Positions 45,108 to 54,649 of a DNA stretch of 64,000 bases are shown here, one piece after another; positions within the stretch are counted from its first letter, which is position 1; the number at the start of each line of letters is the position of its first letter. The stretch covers positions 124,001-188,000 of the forward strand of contig PAJP01000005.1 of assembly GCA_002706095.1 (NCBI GenBank). Direction: 5' to 3'. Source of the stretch: Methylophaga sp. GTDB lineage: Bacteria; Pseudomonadota; Gammaproteobacteria; Nitrosococcales; Methylophagaceae. A model generated the notes under the pieces. The model was not told the origin of the DNA, searched no databases, and was given only the letters and a program-made list of their open reading frames with translations. Both the position numbers and the translations under genes were made by a program.

Positions 45108-46643
45108 ATGATTGATACGTCGGAATTACCTGCTGCCATCCCCTCCCTGAAGTTAAAGTGTGTCGCCATCGATACTTATAAAGAAAATGTGGCCTACTTG
45201 CACCGTAGTTGTGCCCTTTATCGAAGTGAGGGATTTCAAGCACTGAGTAAAATAGAGATTCATACAGCTGATAATGAGCAAGCTGTGATTGCCGTTTTAA
45301 ATGTTGTCGATGACACCTCCATTACAGATGTCGATGAGCTGGGGTTGAGTGAACAGGTTTATGAACAACTTGGCATTCCTGAAGGTTCTGAGGTGTTTAT
45401 CAATCATGCCAGCCCACCAGATTCCCTCAAATCTGTACATAAGAAGATCGCAGGCGAAAAGCTTAATTACGAACAATATCTGCACATCATTCAGGACATC
45501 GTTAATAACCGTTATTCAAAAATAGAAACTGCCGCATTTATTGTGGGTTGTGCTGAAACAGGCATGGAGCGTGATGAAATATTACATCTGACGCATGCGA
45601 TGGTTGATACAGGAGAGCGGATTGATTGGGGGGAAAGTTTGGTCTGCGATAAACATTGCATCGGTGGCATCCCCGGCAATCGCACCACCATGCTACTTGT
45701 GCCTCTCATTGCTGCTCATGGCATGCTGATGCCTAAAACATCGAGCCGGGCAATTACGTCACCTGCTGGTACCGCAGATACCATGGAAGTCTTAGCTAAC
45801 GTCGATTTGTCACTGCGTCGCCTTCATGAAATTGTCAGTGAACAACGTGCTTTTCTGGCTTGGGGGGGCACTGCAAAGCTGGCTCCGGCTGATGATGTGC
45901 TGATTTCTGTAGAACGCCCTCTCTCCATGGATTCGACCGGTCAGATGATCGCCTCAATACTTTCAAAAAAAATGGCCGCTGGAGCGACGCATTTAATTAT
46001 TGATATTCCCATAGGGCCTTCAGCAAAAGTGCACACGCATATGGAAGCACTGAAGCTGCGTAAGCTTTTTGAGTATGTTGGTGACAATATGGGATTACAC
46101 TTAGAAGTGGTCATCACTGATGGCAGCCAACCTATTGGTAGAGGCATCGGTCCAGTTCTGGAAACCCAGGATGTTATGAAGATTCTGACAAATGAACCTG
46201 ATGCGCCCATCGATTTGAAAGAAAAAGCATTGCAACTCGCTGGCAGGATTATCGAATTTGATCCCGATGTCAGAGGTGGTCAAGGTTATACCATCGCCAG
46301 AGACATTCTTGAATCTGGCCGAGCCCTCACTAAAATGAATGCCATTATTGATGCTCAGGGTCGTAACAACACTCCGATGCGAGTTGGGAAGCTGCATTAT
46401 GATATTTGTGCTCAATCAACGGGTACCGTCAGTGCAATAGATAATCTCAAAATCGCCTCCATTGCGCGGCTGGCAGGTGCTCCTATGGATAAAGGTGCGG
46501 GCGTGTATTTACATAAAAAGGTCGGTGATAAAGTGGAACAAGGCGAGCCTTTGTTTACTATTTATGCTGAGTTTAATGCCGATTTTACCTTTGCAAAAAA
46601 TGCCGCTATGAATGATAACAGTTATCAGATCGAGCACTTATGA
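45108..46643 (+). CDS. Archaeal-type AMP/thymidine phosphorylase family protein
   Basis: A 511-residue nucleoside/nucleotide phosphorylase. Unlike the 440-residue DeoA of enteric bacteria it has an extra N-terminal domain (about residues 1-110), as in archaeal AMP phosphorylase. It carries [16 protein letters not shown] (about 180-195) and [20 protein letters not shown] (210-229). Archaeal AMP phosphorylases split NMPs into base and ribose-1,5-bisphosphate; bacterial members are often annotated as putative thymidine phosphorylase. Its stop overlaps the start of a PRPP synthetase gene (ATGA). I favour a nucleotide or nucleoside phosphorolysis role tied to PRPP, with the exact substrate open. 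Confidence 0.8.
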   Translation: MIDTSELPAAIPSLKLKCVAIDTYKENVAYLHRSCALYRSEGFQALSKIEIHTADNEQAVIAVLNVVDDTSITDVDELGLSEQVYEQLGIPEGSEVFINHASPPDSLKSVHKKIAGEKLNYEQYLHIIQDIVNNRYSKIETAAFIVGCAETGMERDEILHLTHAMVDTGERIDWGESLVCDKHCIGGIPGNRTTMLLVPLIAAHGMLMPKTSSRAITSPAGTADTMEVLANVDLSLRRLHEIVSEQRAFLAWGGTAKLAPADDVLISVERPLSMDSTGQMIASILSKKMAAGATHLIIDIPIGPSAKVHTHMEALKLRKLFEYVGDNMGLHLEVVITDGSQPIGRGIGPVLETQDVMKILTNEPDAPIDLKEKALQLAGRIIEFDPDVRGGQGYTIARDILESGRALTKMNAIIDAQGRNNTPMRVGKLHYDICAQSTGTVSAIDNLKIASIARLAGAPMDKGAGVYLHKKVGDKVEQGEPLFTIYAEFNADFTFAKNAAMNDNSYQIEHL

Positions 46644-47536
46644 GCATGAACCCCACCCTATTATTAAGCTTCTCTGACTACGAGCAACAAGCCAAAGCGC
46701 TTGCTGTTGTCTGTGGCATTCCTTATGACACTGTCCAGTTGCACCGCTTTCCAGATGGCGAAAGTCAACTGACCTTGCCAGTCAATTTAGCGGAAACAGT
46801 TATTGTATGCCGCAGTCTCGATGACCCTAACCACAAATTAGTCGAATTGATGCTCACGGCACAATCATTACGTCAGCATGGCGTAAAACGAATTATTCTG
46901 GTGGCACCCTATCTTTGTTATATGCGACAAGATAAAGCTTTTCACCCAGGGGAAGTCGTTAGTCAGACCATTGTGGGTCATTTCCTGGCTGATTTGTTTG
47001 ATGCTGTCATTACAGTCGATAGCCATCTGCACCGCATCTCCGAGTTGAATGAAGCCATTCCGCTGGAACAGGCTATTAATCTCACCGCCACACAACCGAT
47101 GGCAGAATTTATAGAAGCGCATTTCACCACCCCACTCCTTTTAGGACCGGACGGTGAATCAGAGCAATGGGTAAAAGAGATTGCCACACATTTTGGCTTT
47201 GACTATGCCGTGGCACACAAACAACGTTTAGGTGATCATAATGTTGTCGTCACATTGCCAGAGAATGACTACGCCAGACGCAATATTATTATTGTGGATG
47301 ATGTTGCCAGTACGGGTAAAACCCTACTGGAAGCAGCCAAAAAACTAATGCCATATCAACCAGCATCCGTCAGTGTGTTAGTCAGTCATGCTTTGTTTAT
47401 TGAAGATGCCATAGCGCAACTCAATGCGGCAGGTGTCAAACAGATATATAGCTGCGATAGCATTCCTCATCAAACAAATAGCGTGAGTTTGGCCAATATT
47501 CTCGCTAAGGCTTTACAGGGCGTTTTACAACAATAG
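46640..47536 (+). CDS. Ribose-phosphate pyrophosphokinase, archaeal-like short form
   Basis: A 298-residue PRPP synthetase family protein. Conserved parts: [13 protein letters not shown] (35-47, ATP site), [16 protein letters not shown] (90-105, catalytic loop), VDSHLHR (126-132) and the PRPP loop [13 protein letters not shown] (217-229). Its VDSHLHR and [10 protein letters not shown] segments are nearer to archaeal enzymes than to the 315-residue E. coli Prs. It is probably a second PRPP synthetase, coupled by start/stop overlap to the AMP-phosphorylase-like gene. The main housekeeping prs is presumably elsewhere. Confidence 0.8.
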   Translation: MSMNPTLLLSFSDYEQQAKALAVVCGIPYDTVQLHRFPDGESQLTLPVNLAETVIVCRSLDDPNHKLVELMLTAQSLRQHGVKRIILVAPYLCYMRQDKAFHPGEVVSQTIVGHFLADLFDAVITVDSHLHRISELNEAIPLEQAINLTATQPMAEFIEAHFTTPLLLGPDGESEQWVKEIATHFGFDYAVAHKQRLGDHNVVVTLPENDYARRNIIIVDDVASTGKTLLEAAKKLMPYQPASVSVLVSHALFIEDAIAQLNAAGVKQIYSCDSIPHQTNSVSLANILAKALQGVLQQ

Positions 47537-47559
47537 ATTTAGTTTAAAAGGGGTAAGAT

Positions 47560-50193
47560 TTGACATCATTATTTCAGAAAGCCACTGACGATTTTGCCCA
47601 TCAACCGATTGCTAAGACTTTTAACTCACTGAATGTCGACGCAAGCCTCGGCTTGTCGGATGCAGAAGTACATCAACGCCAGCTTGATTACGGTCTGAAT
47701 CAGATCATCAATCAGGAAGAATCTGCACTTCACCGTATTTTAAAACGTTTCTGGGGACCGATTCCCTGGATGATTGAAATTGCCGCCCTCTTATCTGCCG
47801 CGGTGGGTAAGTGGGAAGATTTCATCATTATCAGTATTTTGCTACTGATCAATGCCGGTCTCGATTTTTTCCAGGAGCACCGAGCACTTAATGCTTTAAA
47901 TGCCTTAAAAAGCCAGTTAGATACACAGGTACGCGTATTACGTGAGGGCAAGATTCAATCAGTCCGCTCACAAGAACTCGTGCCTGGCGATATCATCCGG
48001 TTGCGAATGGGGGATTTGGTCCCCGCTGATGTGCAATTGGTGAGTGGTGATTATTTGTCCATTGACGAGTCTTCACTGACTGGTGAGTCTTTGCCAGTCA
48101 GCAAAAGAAGTACTGACGTTGCCTATGCCAACACCATTATTCGTCAAGGTGAGATGGATGCGATTGTGGTCAATACCGGTCAGCAGACACGGTTTAATAA
48201 TGTGGTCAGCCTGGTTGCATCAGCTTCGGTTAATGAGCATAGCCACTTTCAAAAGATGGTATTACAGATTGGGCACTTCCTGATTCTCTTATCGCTGGCG
48301 ATGGTGGCATTGATTGTTATCACAGGCTTATCTCGCCATGAAGATCTGCTGGAATTGGCCCGCTTTGCATTGGTGTTATTAGTAGCAGCAATACCTGTTG
48401 CCTTACCAGCAGTGCTATCAGTCACTATGGCTGTAGGCGCTTATAAACTCGCTAAACACAAAGCCATCGTCACTAAGTTAACAGCAATAGAGGAACTGGC
48501 TGGCGTCGATATTTTTTGTTCAGATAAAACGGGCACGCTGACCAAAAATGAAATGCAAGTCATGGAGATACTGCCGTTTAATGGAACCAGTGAGGCAGCG
48601 CTTATGCGGGCTGCTGTTTTAGCCTCGCGCTCAGAAAATACAGATCCAATTGAAATCCCACTGTTTCGTCATATTAAAGATAATTATCCTGAAAGCGACT
48701 GGTCAACATGGCAACAAACTCACTTCACGGCTTTTGACCCCAGCAAAAAATACACAGTGGCTCAATTACAAAAAGCTGACGAAAAGCTGGCGGTATTTAA
48801 AGGAGCACCACAAGTCATTATGGCGATGGTGACAAATCTAAGCGATAACGACATCAACACACTAAATCAGCAGATTAGTCTTCTGGCAAGTAAAGGCTAC
48901 AGAACCCTGGCAGTAGCACAGCAATATGAAAATCAGGAACATGAATTCCTGGGACTGATTCCACTTATCGATCCGCCTCGGGATGACTCTAAACAAGTGA
49001 TTGATGAGATGCGTCAGCGTGGTGTCGAAGTGAAAATGATCACCGGAGATAATATTGCTATTGCCCGTGAAATTGGGCATATGCTCGGACTAAACAAACG
49101 AGCTGTTCAATCTAAACAGATTACCGGTAAATCCGGGCAGGAAATTAAAGAGCTAGCATCCAGTCTGGCTCAGGCTATCTATAAACGATTAAATCCGGAT
49201 GTGTCTTTCAAACAGGCAAAACAGTTTGCCGATGAGGTAATGACCGATCTGGAAAATATTTACGACACCAGCTTATTAGAAACGGAATTTATTCATACAC
49301 ATGAGTCTGCTTTGCTAGACATGCTGGAGTCTATAGAAATATTTGCCGAAGTATTACCAGAAGATAAATACATGATTGTCGACGCCTTACAAAAGTCCGA
49401 TCACATTGTGGGCATGACAGGCGATGGTGTGAATGACGCGCCCGCTCTTCGCAAAGCCGATTGTGGTTTTGCGGTTTCCAATGCGACCGATGCGGCAAGA
49501 GCGGCAGCAGATATTATTCTCACCGCACCAGGTTTATCTGTCATCAATCATGCCATAGAGCAAGCGCGTTTTACGTTTGAACGCATGAAAAGCTATGCGA
49601 CATTTCGTATTGCTGAAACCATTCGCATTATTTTGTTCATGACATTAAGCATCCTGATATTCGAGTTTTATCCCATAACGGCGCTAATGATTATTCTACT
49701 GGCGCTGCTCAATGACTTACCGATTCTGACTATCGCTTATGACAACACTTACCAGTCTCCAACCCCAGTCAGGTGGAATATGCATGAATTGTTTATTTTG
49801 TCGTCAGCGTTGGGGCTTGCTGGGGTATGCGCATCATTTTTATTATATTTGTTCTTACGCGAGCAGAATTTAGATACTGATACGATACAAACCCTCATAT
49901 TCCTGAAACTTCTGATTGCCGGCCACAGTACTATTTTTGTGACACGAAACAATGGCTGGTTCTGGCAAAAGCCCTGGCCATCTCCACTGTTATTAGCTGC
50001 GACATTGGGTACAGAAATTATTGGTACATTGATGGCTGTGAACGGACTATTTATTACAGCAGTGAGTTGGGAATATGCCGGGTTGATGTGGCTATATGCA
50101 TTGGTTTGGTTTGTTATCGATAATGCGATAAAAATGGGCATTCAACATTTTATTTTCAATCAACCCAGGACCAAAAAAACGCTCTCTGCATGA
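47560..50193 (+). CDS. P-type ATPase of the plasma-membrane H+-ATPase (P3A) type
   Basis: An 877-residue cation pump. An N-terminal cytoplasmic region is followed by GDIIRLRMGDLVPADVQLVSGD (actuator), then the phosphorylated aspartate D322 in CSDKTGTLTKNEMQV, KMITGDNIAIAREIGHMLG and GMTGDGVNDAPALRKADCGFAV. No CPC or other transition-metal motif is present. The SDGVNDAPAL-type end and RIAETIRIILFMTLSILIFEFYPITALMIILLALLNDLPI resemble the fungal/plant/archaeal proton pump family. A role in proton or cation export is likely. The start is TTG with AAGGGG ahead of it. The next gene overlaps by four bases. Confidence 0.82.
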   Translation: MTSLFQKATDDFAHQPIAKTFNSLNVDASLGLSDAEVHQRQLDYGLNQIINQEESALHRILKRFWGPIPWMIEIAALLSAAVGKWEDFIIISILLLINAGLDFFQEHRALNALNALKSQLDTQVRVLREGKIQSVRSQELVPGDIIRLRMGDLVPADVQLVSGDYLSIDESSLTGESLPVSKRSTDVAYANTIIRQGEMDAIVVNTGQQTRFNNVVSLVASASVNEHSHFQKMVLQIGHFLILLSLAMVALIVITGLSRHEDLLELARFALVLLVAAIPVALPAVLSVTMAVGAYKLAKHKAIVTKLTAIEELAGVDIFCSDKTGTLTKNEMQVMEILPFNGTSEAALMRAAVLASRSENTDPIEIPLFRHIKDNYPESDWSTWQQTHFTAFDPSKKYTVAQLQKADEKLAVFKGAPQVIMAMVTNLSDNDINTLNQQISLLASKGYRTLAVAQQYENQEHEFLGLIPLIDPPRDDSKQVIDEMRQRGVEVKMITGDNIAIAREIGHMLGLNKRAVQSKQITGKSGQEIKELASSLAQAIYKRLNPDVSFKQAKQFADEVMTDLENIYDTSLLETEFIHTHESALLDMLESIEIFAEVLPEDKYMIVDALQKSDHIVGMTGDGVNDAPALRKADCGFAVSNATDAARAAADIILTAPGLSVINHAIEQARFTFERMKSYATFRIAETIRIILFMTLSILIFEFYPITALMIILLALLNDLPILTIAYDNTYQSPTPVRWNMHELFILSSALGLAGVCASFLLYLFLREQNLDTDTIQTLIFLKLLIAGHSTIFVTRNNGWFWQKPWPSPLLLAATLGTEIIGTLMAVNGLFITAVSWEYAGLMWLYALVWFVIDNAIKMGIQHFIFNQPRTKKTLSA

Positions 50194-50981
50194 ATATCAT
50201 CCGTAAATGGCACACACTCAGAGTACTTAAACAGTATCCGATACCCTTTGGCTTATGGCATGAGGTGACCCGTCACTTACCTCTTATTGAGGCCAGATCT
50301 ATTTCTGAACGAGCACGTATTCGACTATTGGCAACACTGTTTATTCATAAAAAAACATTCAGTGGCGCGGCTGGCGTAACGGTGACACCAGAAATGGCTG
50401 TTACTGTTGCGGCTCAGGCATGTGTTGCTATCTTGCATTTGGGACTCAACACATATGATGGCTGGCGAGAAATTATTCTCTATCCGGGTGCCTTTCAGAT
50501 TAAACGTGATATCACTGATGAAAATGGCGTAGTTCATAAGCAAACACAAGGCTTGAGTGGCGAGTCATGGTCACGGGGACCCGTTATCTTTTCCTGGCAG
50601 GATATTAAACATGACAGCCAGCAGCCTTACCGAGGTCATCATGTTGTCATTCATGAGTTTGCTCATAAATTAGATATGTTATCAGGCCGTGCCAATGGCA
50701 TGCCGCCATTACATCCGGATATGTCGTTACAGGAATGGACTGAAACTTTGACGGCAGCCTGGCAAGGTTTATTACATGACTTGGCCACACATAAACATAC
50801 CTACATGGATCCTTATGCCGCCACCAATCCGGCTGAGTTTTTTGCTGTAATAACTGAGTATTTCTTCACCACACCGGTAGCATTAAAACGACATAACACG
50901 CATTTATATGAGCTATTAAAGGCTTATTACCGGCAATCGCCACCCGATTTAGAAAAATTTCATACTAAACATCACGTTTAA
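50190..50981 (+). CDS. mtfA: Zinc-dependent peptidase MtfA family (M90)
   Basis: A 263-residue cytoplasmic protein with the zinc motif H155-E-F-A-H159 and an NPAEFFAVITEYFF segment carrying the third ligand. GPVIFSWQDIKHDSQQPYRGHHVVIHEFAHKLDML is typical of MtfA. In E. coli MtfA binds the Mlc repressor and has aminopeptidase activity. Here the gene overlaps the P-type ATPase gene by ATGA, which suggests joint expression, but the reason is unknown. Confidence 0.87.
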   Translation: MNIIRKWHTLRVLKQYPIPFGLWHEVTRHLPLIEARSISERARIRLLATLFIHKKTFSGAAGVTVTPEMAVTVAAQACVAILHLGLNTYDGWREIILYPGAFQIKRDITDENGVVHKQTQGLSGESWSRGPVIFSWQDIKHDSQQPYRGHHVVIHEFAHKLDMLSGRANGMPPLHPDMSLQEWTETLTAAWQGLLHDLATHKHTYMDPYAATNPAEFFAVITEYFFTTPVALKRHNTHLYELLKAYYRQSPPDLEKFHTKHHV

Positions 50982-51057
50982 GCCGCCGTTTAATACGTAA
51001 CAGAAACTGTTTCTGAAAAATCCAGTCGAATCATTATCATGCTGACAAGGAGATGTT

Positions 51058-51471
51058 ATGCAAGAGATTCTTGGCACACTTTTATTGATGGCGGTCAACT
51101 TCAGTCAGTACGATATGCCAGAAAAAAAACCTGTTATCGAACCGGTCAATCATCAGCAACTGATCGATATTCTATGTGATGGTAAAGAATGTAATGCCTT
51201 GGCATATTATGACGATAAAAAAGATATCATCTTTTATGACAAGAAACTGACCAAAGATAGCATCATCTCTCAGGGGTATATTGTTCATGAGTTAGTGCAT
51301 TTTCTTCAGGATCAACATGGAGCGATGATTGAAAAGCCTGACTGCATACAGCGCATGATTCTGGAACGAGAGGCCTTTCAAGTTCAACAACGTTTTTTGC
51401 GTGATAATCATGTCATGACTTACGATGTTGACATGGCAATCCGTTTATTAAGTGGTGTATGTCGGCGCTGA
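51058..51471 (+). CDS. Small putative metalloprotease with HExxH motif
   Basis: A 137-residue protein with a clear HELVHFLQDQHG zinc-type motif (about residues 78-89) followed by EREAFQVQQRF, which can supply a glutamate ligand. The N-terminus is mildly hydrophobic, but there is no convincing signal peptide. AAGGAG lies six bases before the ATG. I recognise only the motif, not the protein. It follows mtfA by 76 bp, so two putative zinc peptidases are neighbours. Confidence 0.65.
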   Translation: MQEILGTLLLMAVNFSQYDMPEKKPVIEPVNHQQLIDILCDGKECNALAYYDDKKDIIFYDKKLTKDSIISQGYIVHELVHFLQDQHGAMIEKPDCIQRMILEREAFQVQQRFLRDNHVMTYDVDMAIRLLSGVCRR

Positions 51472-51621
51472 GGTCTATTTGATAGTTGTTATAATCAAAT
51501 CGATAGGGATATACTCGACCTTTTACGAAATGAATGATGTTACTTAACCATGTCTCTGGTGGTGCGAAATGAAATTAGAGCACATCCTTAAGTAACGTTT
51601 CTACTCCAGTTACGGAAGTCT

Positions 51622-52011
51622 ATGTTTTCAAGCAAAAGGCTCTATATATTAAGTTTAATCAGTGTCAGCCTGATAACTACGGTAACCAGCACTGAAGCTT
51701 CTCTCGATTTATTAGCAGGCGTTGAGGCTGGAATTGATACTGATACCGCCATGACCACGCATGACTTACAACAAACCCAAAAAATCCTTTCAACAGAAAC
51801 CATTGGCAAAAGTCATTTCTGGAAGAATGAGGTCACTGGCACCGCTTACGAAATTGTGATTGACCACCATTATTCTTATGGTCACTATCCTTGTCTCGCC
51901 TATGACCTTATTATTACAAAAGAGAATAATACCCAGACAAAATCTCTCGATGCCTGCAAAAACAGTAACGATCAATGGATTTCAATTACTTCTGGAGCGA
52001 CAGCACTCTAG
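51622..52011 (+). CDS. Secreted surface-antigen-like protein (17-kDa antigen / RT0821 type)
   Basis: A 129-residue protein with a signal peptide (SLISVSLITTVTSTEA). The C-terminal half SHFWKNEVTGTAYEIVIDHHY, then YPCLAYDLIIT, and later DACKNSNDQWIS follows the pattern of small surface antigens (W-N-x-x-T-G, then a Cys-containing Y-D strand and a final Cys and Trp). Its function is unknown. The gene converges on cmoB and overlaps it by four bases. Confidence 0.55.
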   Translation: MFSSKRLYILSLISVSLITTVTSTEASLDLLAGVEAGIDTDTAMTTHDLQQTQKILSTETIGKSHFWKNEVTGTAYEIVIDHHYSYGHYPCLAYDLIITKENNTQTKSLDACKNSNDQWISITSGATAL

Positions 52012-52973
52012 GGCGCTTTAGCGATAAACACACCGCGTTTCGGTGCAGGGTATCCTTCAATCGTTTTTGTGACGTCATTCGGATCAAGGAAATCTTTTAA
52101 AGACTCAAATGTCATCCACTCTGTACTTCTTTGCTCATCGAGTGACGTAATAGATTCATCTACACAACGCACTTCTTTGAATCCACACTTCTTGAGCCAA
52201 ACCAGCATAGTCTCAGTGCTTGGTATAAACCACACATTGCGCATCTTCGCATAACGCCCTTCAGGTATCAGACTCATACCTTCTGGTCCATCAATAATCA
52301 ATGTTTCCAGCACTAACTCACCGCCCGACTTCAGGCAATTTCTTAATTCCATAAGGTGAGTTAACGGTGAGCGACGATGATATAAGACCCCCATGGAAAA
52401 CACTGTATCAAACCAGGCCAGTTTCTCAGGCATGTGCTCAATACCTATTGGCACCACAAAATGTCTAGCGCTGGCAATATAACGTTGCATCACATGATAT
52501 TGCATGGTGAAAACAAGGGTAGGATCTATGCCCATAACAAATTCAGCACCCTCACCCAGCATTCTCCAACCATGGTAGCCATTGCCTCCGCCCACATCTA
52601 ATACTCGCCGACCAAGAAGCGGACTGATATGGGGTAAGACCCTGTCCCATTTCCAATCCGATCGCCACTCGGTATTGATCTCAATATCAAAAAAACGATA
52701 AGGCCCTTTGCGCCAAGGATGAAATGTTTTCAGACAAGTTTTTAGTGCATCGATCTCAACACCATTCAAGTCTTGTTGCTGACCTATACTGACCTCACTT
52801 TGTAACTCGATTTGACTCGGAGTAATGTCAGGTAAAGCAGAAAGTGCTTCTTGCCATAATGGCATCTTGCCATGCGTTTCTTCGGCGAGTTTCTGGTTAA
52901 TTTGTTGTTCTAATGTCTGCCGCCAATGCTGAAATCCAGCAGACTCAAGATATTGATATAAAGCTTGGTACAT
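52008..52973 (-). CDS. cmoB: tRNA U34 carboxymethyltransferase CmoB
   Basis: About 321 residues. It transfers the carboxymethyl group of carboxy-SAM to 5-hydroxyuridine at tRNA position 34, giving cmo5U. Motifs: FFDIEINTEWRSDWKWDRVLPHISPLLGRRVLDVGGGNGYHGWRML and DTVFSMGVLYHRRSPLTHL. ATG at 52973 overlaps the cmoA stop (TGATG) and is preferred over a GTG one codon upstream. Its partner CmoA is directly upstream. Confidence 0.93.
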   Translation of the reverse strand: MYQALYQYLESAGFQHWRQTLEQQINQKLAEETHGKMPLWQEALSALPDITPSQIELQSEVSIGQQQDLNGVEIDALKTCLKTFHPWRKGPYRFFDIEINTEWRSDWKWDRVLPHISPLLGRRVLDVGGGNGYHGWRMLGEGAEFVMGIDPTLVFTMQYHVMQRYIASARHFVVPIGIEHMPEKLAWFDTVFSMGVLYHRRSPLTHLMELRNCLKSGGELVLETLIIDGPEGMSLIPEGRYAKMRNVWFIPSTETMLVWLKKCGFKEVRCVDESITSLDEQRSTEWMTFESLKDFLDPNDVTKTIEGYPAPKRGVFIAKAP

Positions 52974-53707
52974 CACTTTATGGCAACCATCGAAACAAAG
53001 TTAAAACATTGATACCATTTTTCGGTAAAACCAAAGCCAGCAGCACGTAAGCGTTGTTGATGCTGCTCTAAAGATTCAGGGATCAAGACGTTTTCGAGCG
53101 CCGTTCTTTTCTGACTGATTTCCATATCACTGTAGCCATTTGCTCGCTTGAAGTCGTGGTGAACATCAATATGAAATTGGTTGATACTGTCGTCAGGAAA
53201 TGCCAGTTTCTCTGACAGAATTAATATTCCCCCCGGCTTTAAACCATTATAAATTTGATTAATTAAAGCCTGACGGTGCGCCAACGGAATAAACTGCAGG
53301 GTGAAGTTCATCACAACCACAGAGGCATTTTCAATTACCGTGTCAGCGATATCCTCGCAGACGAGTTGAACCTCAATATCAGAGGCCTTATCAGCCAGTA
53401 ATATGTGTTGGGCTTTTTCAATCATCGTAGGCGAGTTATCCACGGCAATAATCTGGCAATTCTGCTTTTTTAAGCGCTGACGTATCGATAAGGTCACAGC
53501 ACCAAGCGAACAACCTAAATCATAACAACGGCTATTATCCAAAGCATACTTAGCCGCGAGGATACCGATATTAGATATCAATGTGGCGTAGCCTGGCACT
53601 GAACGCTGAATCATATCCGGGAAGACATCGACGACTCTTTCATCAAAGCTGAAATCCACCATTTGTTCTAATGGCGCAGCGTAGATAGTGTCCTGTTTCT
53701 TCACCAT
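52973..53707 (-). CDS. cmoA: Carboxy-SAM synthase CmoA
   Basis: A 244-residue SAM-binding enzyme that makes carboxy-SAM from SAM and prephenate. Typical parts: FDERVVDVFPDMIQRSVPGYATLISNIGILA, YDLGCSLGAVTLSIRQ and NFTLQFIPLAHRQALINQIYNGLKPGGILILSEK. It starts on the stop of tsaB (TAATG) and is followed by cmoB, so tsaB-cmoA-cmoB are three tRNA-modification genes in one transcript. Confidence 0.93.
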   Translation of the reverse strand: MVKKQDTIYAAPLEQMVDFSFDERVVDVFPDMIQRSVPGYATLISNIGILAAKYALDNSRCYDLGCSLGAVTLSIRQRLKKQNCQIIAVDNSPTMIEKAQHILLADKASDIEVQLVCEDIADTVIENASVVVMNFTLQFIPLAHRQALINQIYNGLKPGGILILSEKLAFPDDSINQFHIDVHHDFKRANGYSDMEISQKRTALENVLIPESLEQHQQRLRAAGFGFTEKWYQCFNFVSMVAIK

Positions 53708-54390
53708 TATTGCTCACCTTTTTTCTTAGCAACATTATCACGAAGGTAAACAGGCATCGCTTGTTCAGCTGGCAAGGTGTGTCCCTTTTCGGCTTGTTTT
53801 TCAGCCAATTTTGCAATGGCAGCAGCCGTAGGTAAGAGCTCATTATCCAGCGTACTTACTTGTTTGGAGAACTTCGCCATCATGGCTGTCTCATACTCTT
53901 TCCAACCCGTACCAGCAGCAAAAAATGATTGCTCTGAACTCAACTCGATTTGTTCAGGTAGACACACTCGTTCTTCGCCGACTAATACAGCTAAGCCATC
54001 CACGGACTGATAAAGTGCACTATAAACTTCCTGCATACGGGCATCCATTGCCACTGCAATACATTCAGCATGGTGCTCATCAATAGCACGCTGTGCCACC
54101 GCTGCTAATGTCGATACGGGCACGACTGGAAGACTGGCAGCATAGGCAATGCCTTGAGTGACACTTACCCCTACCCTAACGCCAGTGAAAGAACCTGGAC
54201 CGCGACCAAACGCAATACAATCCATATCAGATAGCCGACATCCTGCCTCAACGAAAAGCGCATCCAACATTCCCAGAATTTTTTCTGAGTGCCCTCGTTG
54301 AGTCAGCAGTGATTGTTCAAACAGTTCGCCATTTTTAAGGATGGCCACTGAGCACATTTCTGTACAGGTATCGAGAGCAAGAATATTCAT
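53707..54390 (-). CDS. tsaB: tRNA threonylcarbamoyladenosine biosynthesis protein TsaB
   Basis: A 227-residue ASKHA-fold protein with MNILALDTCTEMCSVAIL at the start and FGRGPGSFTGVRVGVSVTQGIAYA, the YeaZ signature. It is a non-catalytic partner of TsaD in making t6A37 on ANN-decoding tRNAs. It is first in the tRNA-modification operon with cmoA and cmoB. Confidence 0.92.
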   Translation of the reverse strand: MNILALDTCTEMCSVAILKNGELFEQSLLTQRGHSEKILGMLDALFVEAGCRLSDMDCIAFGRGPGSFTGVRVGVSVTQGIAYAASLPVVPVSTLAAVAQRAIDEHHAECIAVAMDARMQEVYSALYQSVDGLAVLVGEERVCLPEQIELSSEQSFFAAGTGWKEYETAMMAKFSKQVSTLDNELLPTAAAIAKLAEKQAEKGHTLPAEQAMPVYLRDNVAKKKGEQ

Positions 54391-54468
54391 AGAGTGCTTA
54401 TATGTTGGTCATTTGGATGTCACAAACGCGCATTATAATGCAAACAGTCAGATTCAACGGAGGAAATC

Positions 54469-54588
54469 ATGGCTTTATTAATAGATGTACTTTATGTACT
54501 ACGTGAACTGGGTAAGTTGTTATTTGTGATCGTAACATCACCGTTTGCCTTTGCAGCTGGGCTGTTAACGATGCTGGGAAGCAATTAG
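54469..54588 (+). CDS. 39-residue small membrane protein
   Basis: A short frame with a strong AACGGAGGAAATC ribosome site before the ATG. It encodes MALLIDVLYVLRELGKLLFV and ends FAAGLLTMLGSN. It has one long hydrophobic segment interrupted by a charged RELGK stretch. No family is recognised. The good ribosome site and its own intergenic slot, divergent from tsaB, support a real gene, but its length makes homology hard to judge. Confidence 0.55.
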   Translation: MALLIDVLYVLRELGKLLFVIVTSPFAFAAGLLTMLGSN

Positions 54589-54649
54589 AATTTTCATTCA
54601 ATTCAATCTGTTATAGCATAGTCATGTCAAACTTTTTTGGAGGTTTGCA

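Noticed and set aside
45108..46643. Ordinary DeoA thymidine phosphorylase
   Set aside because: At 511 residues with an extra N-terminal domain and the [20 protein letters not shown] block, it matches the archaeal AMP-phosphorylase branch better than the 440-residue enteric enzyme.
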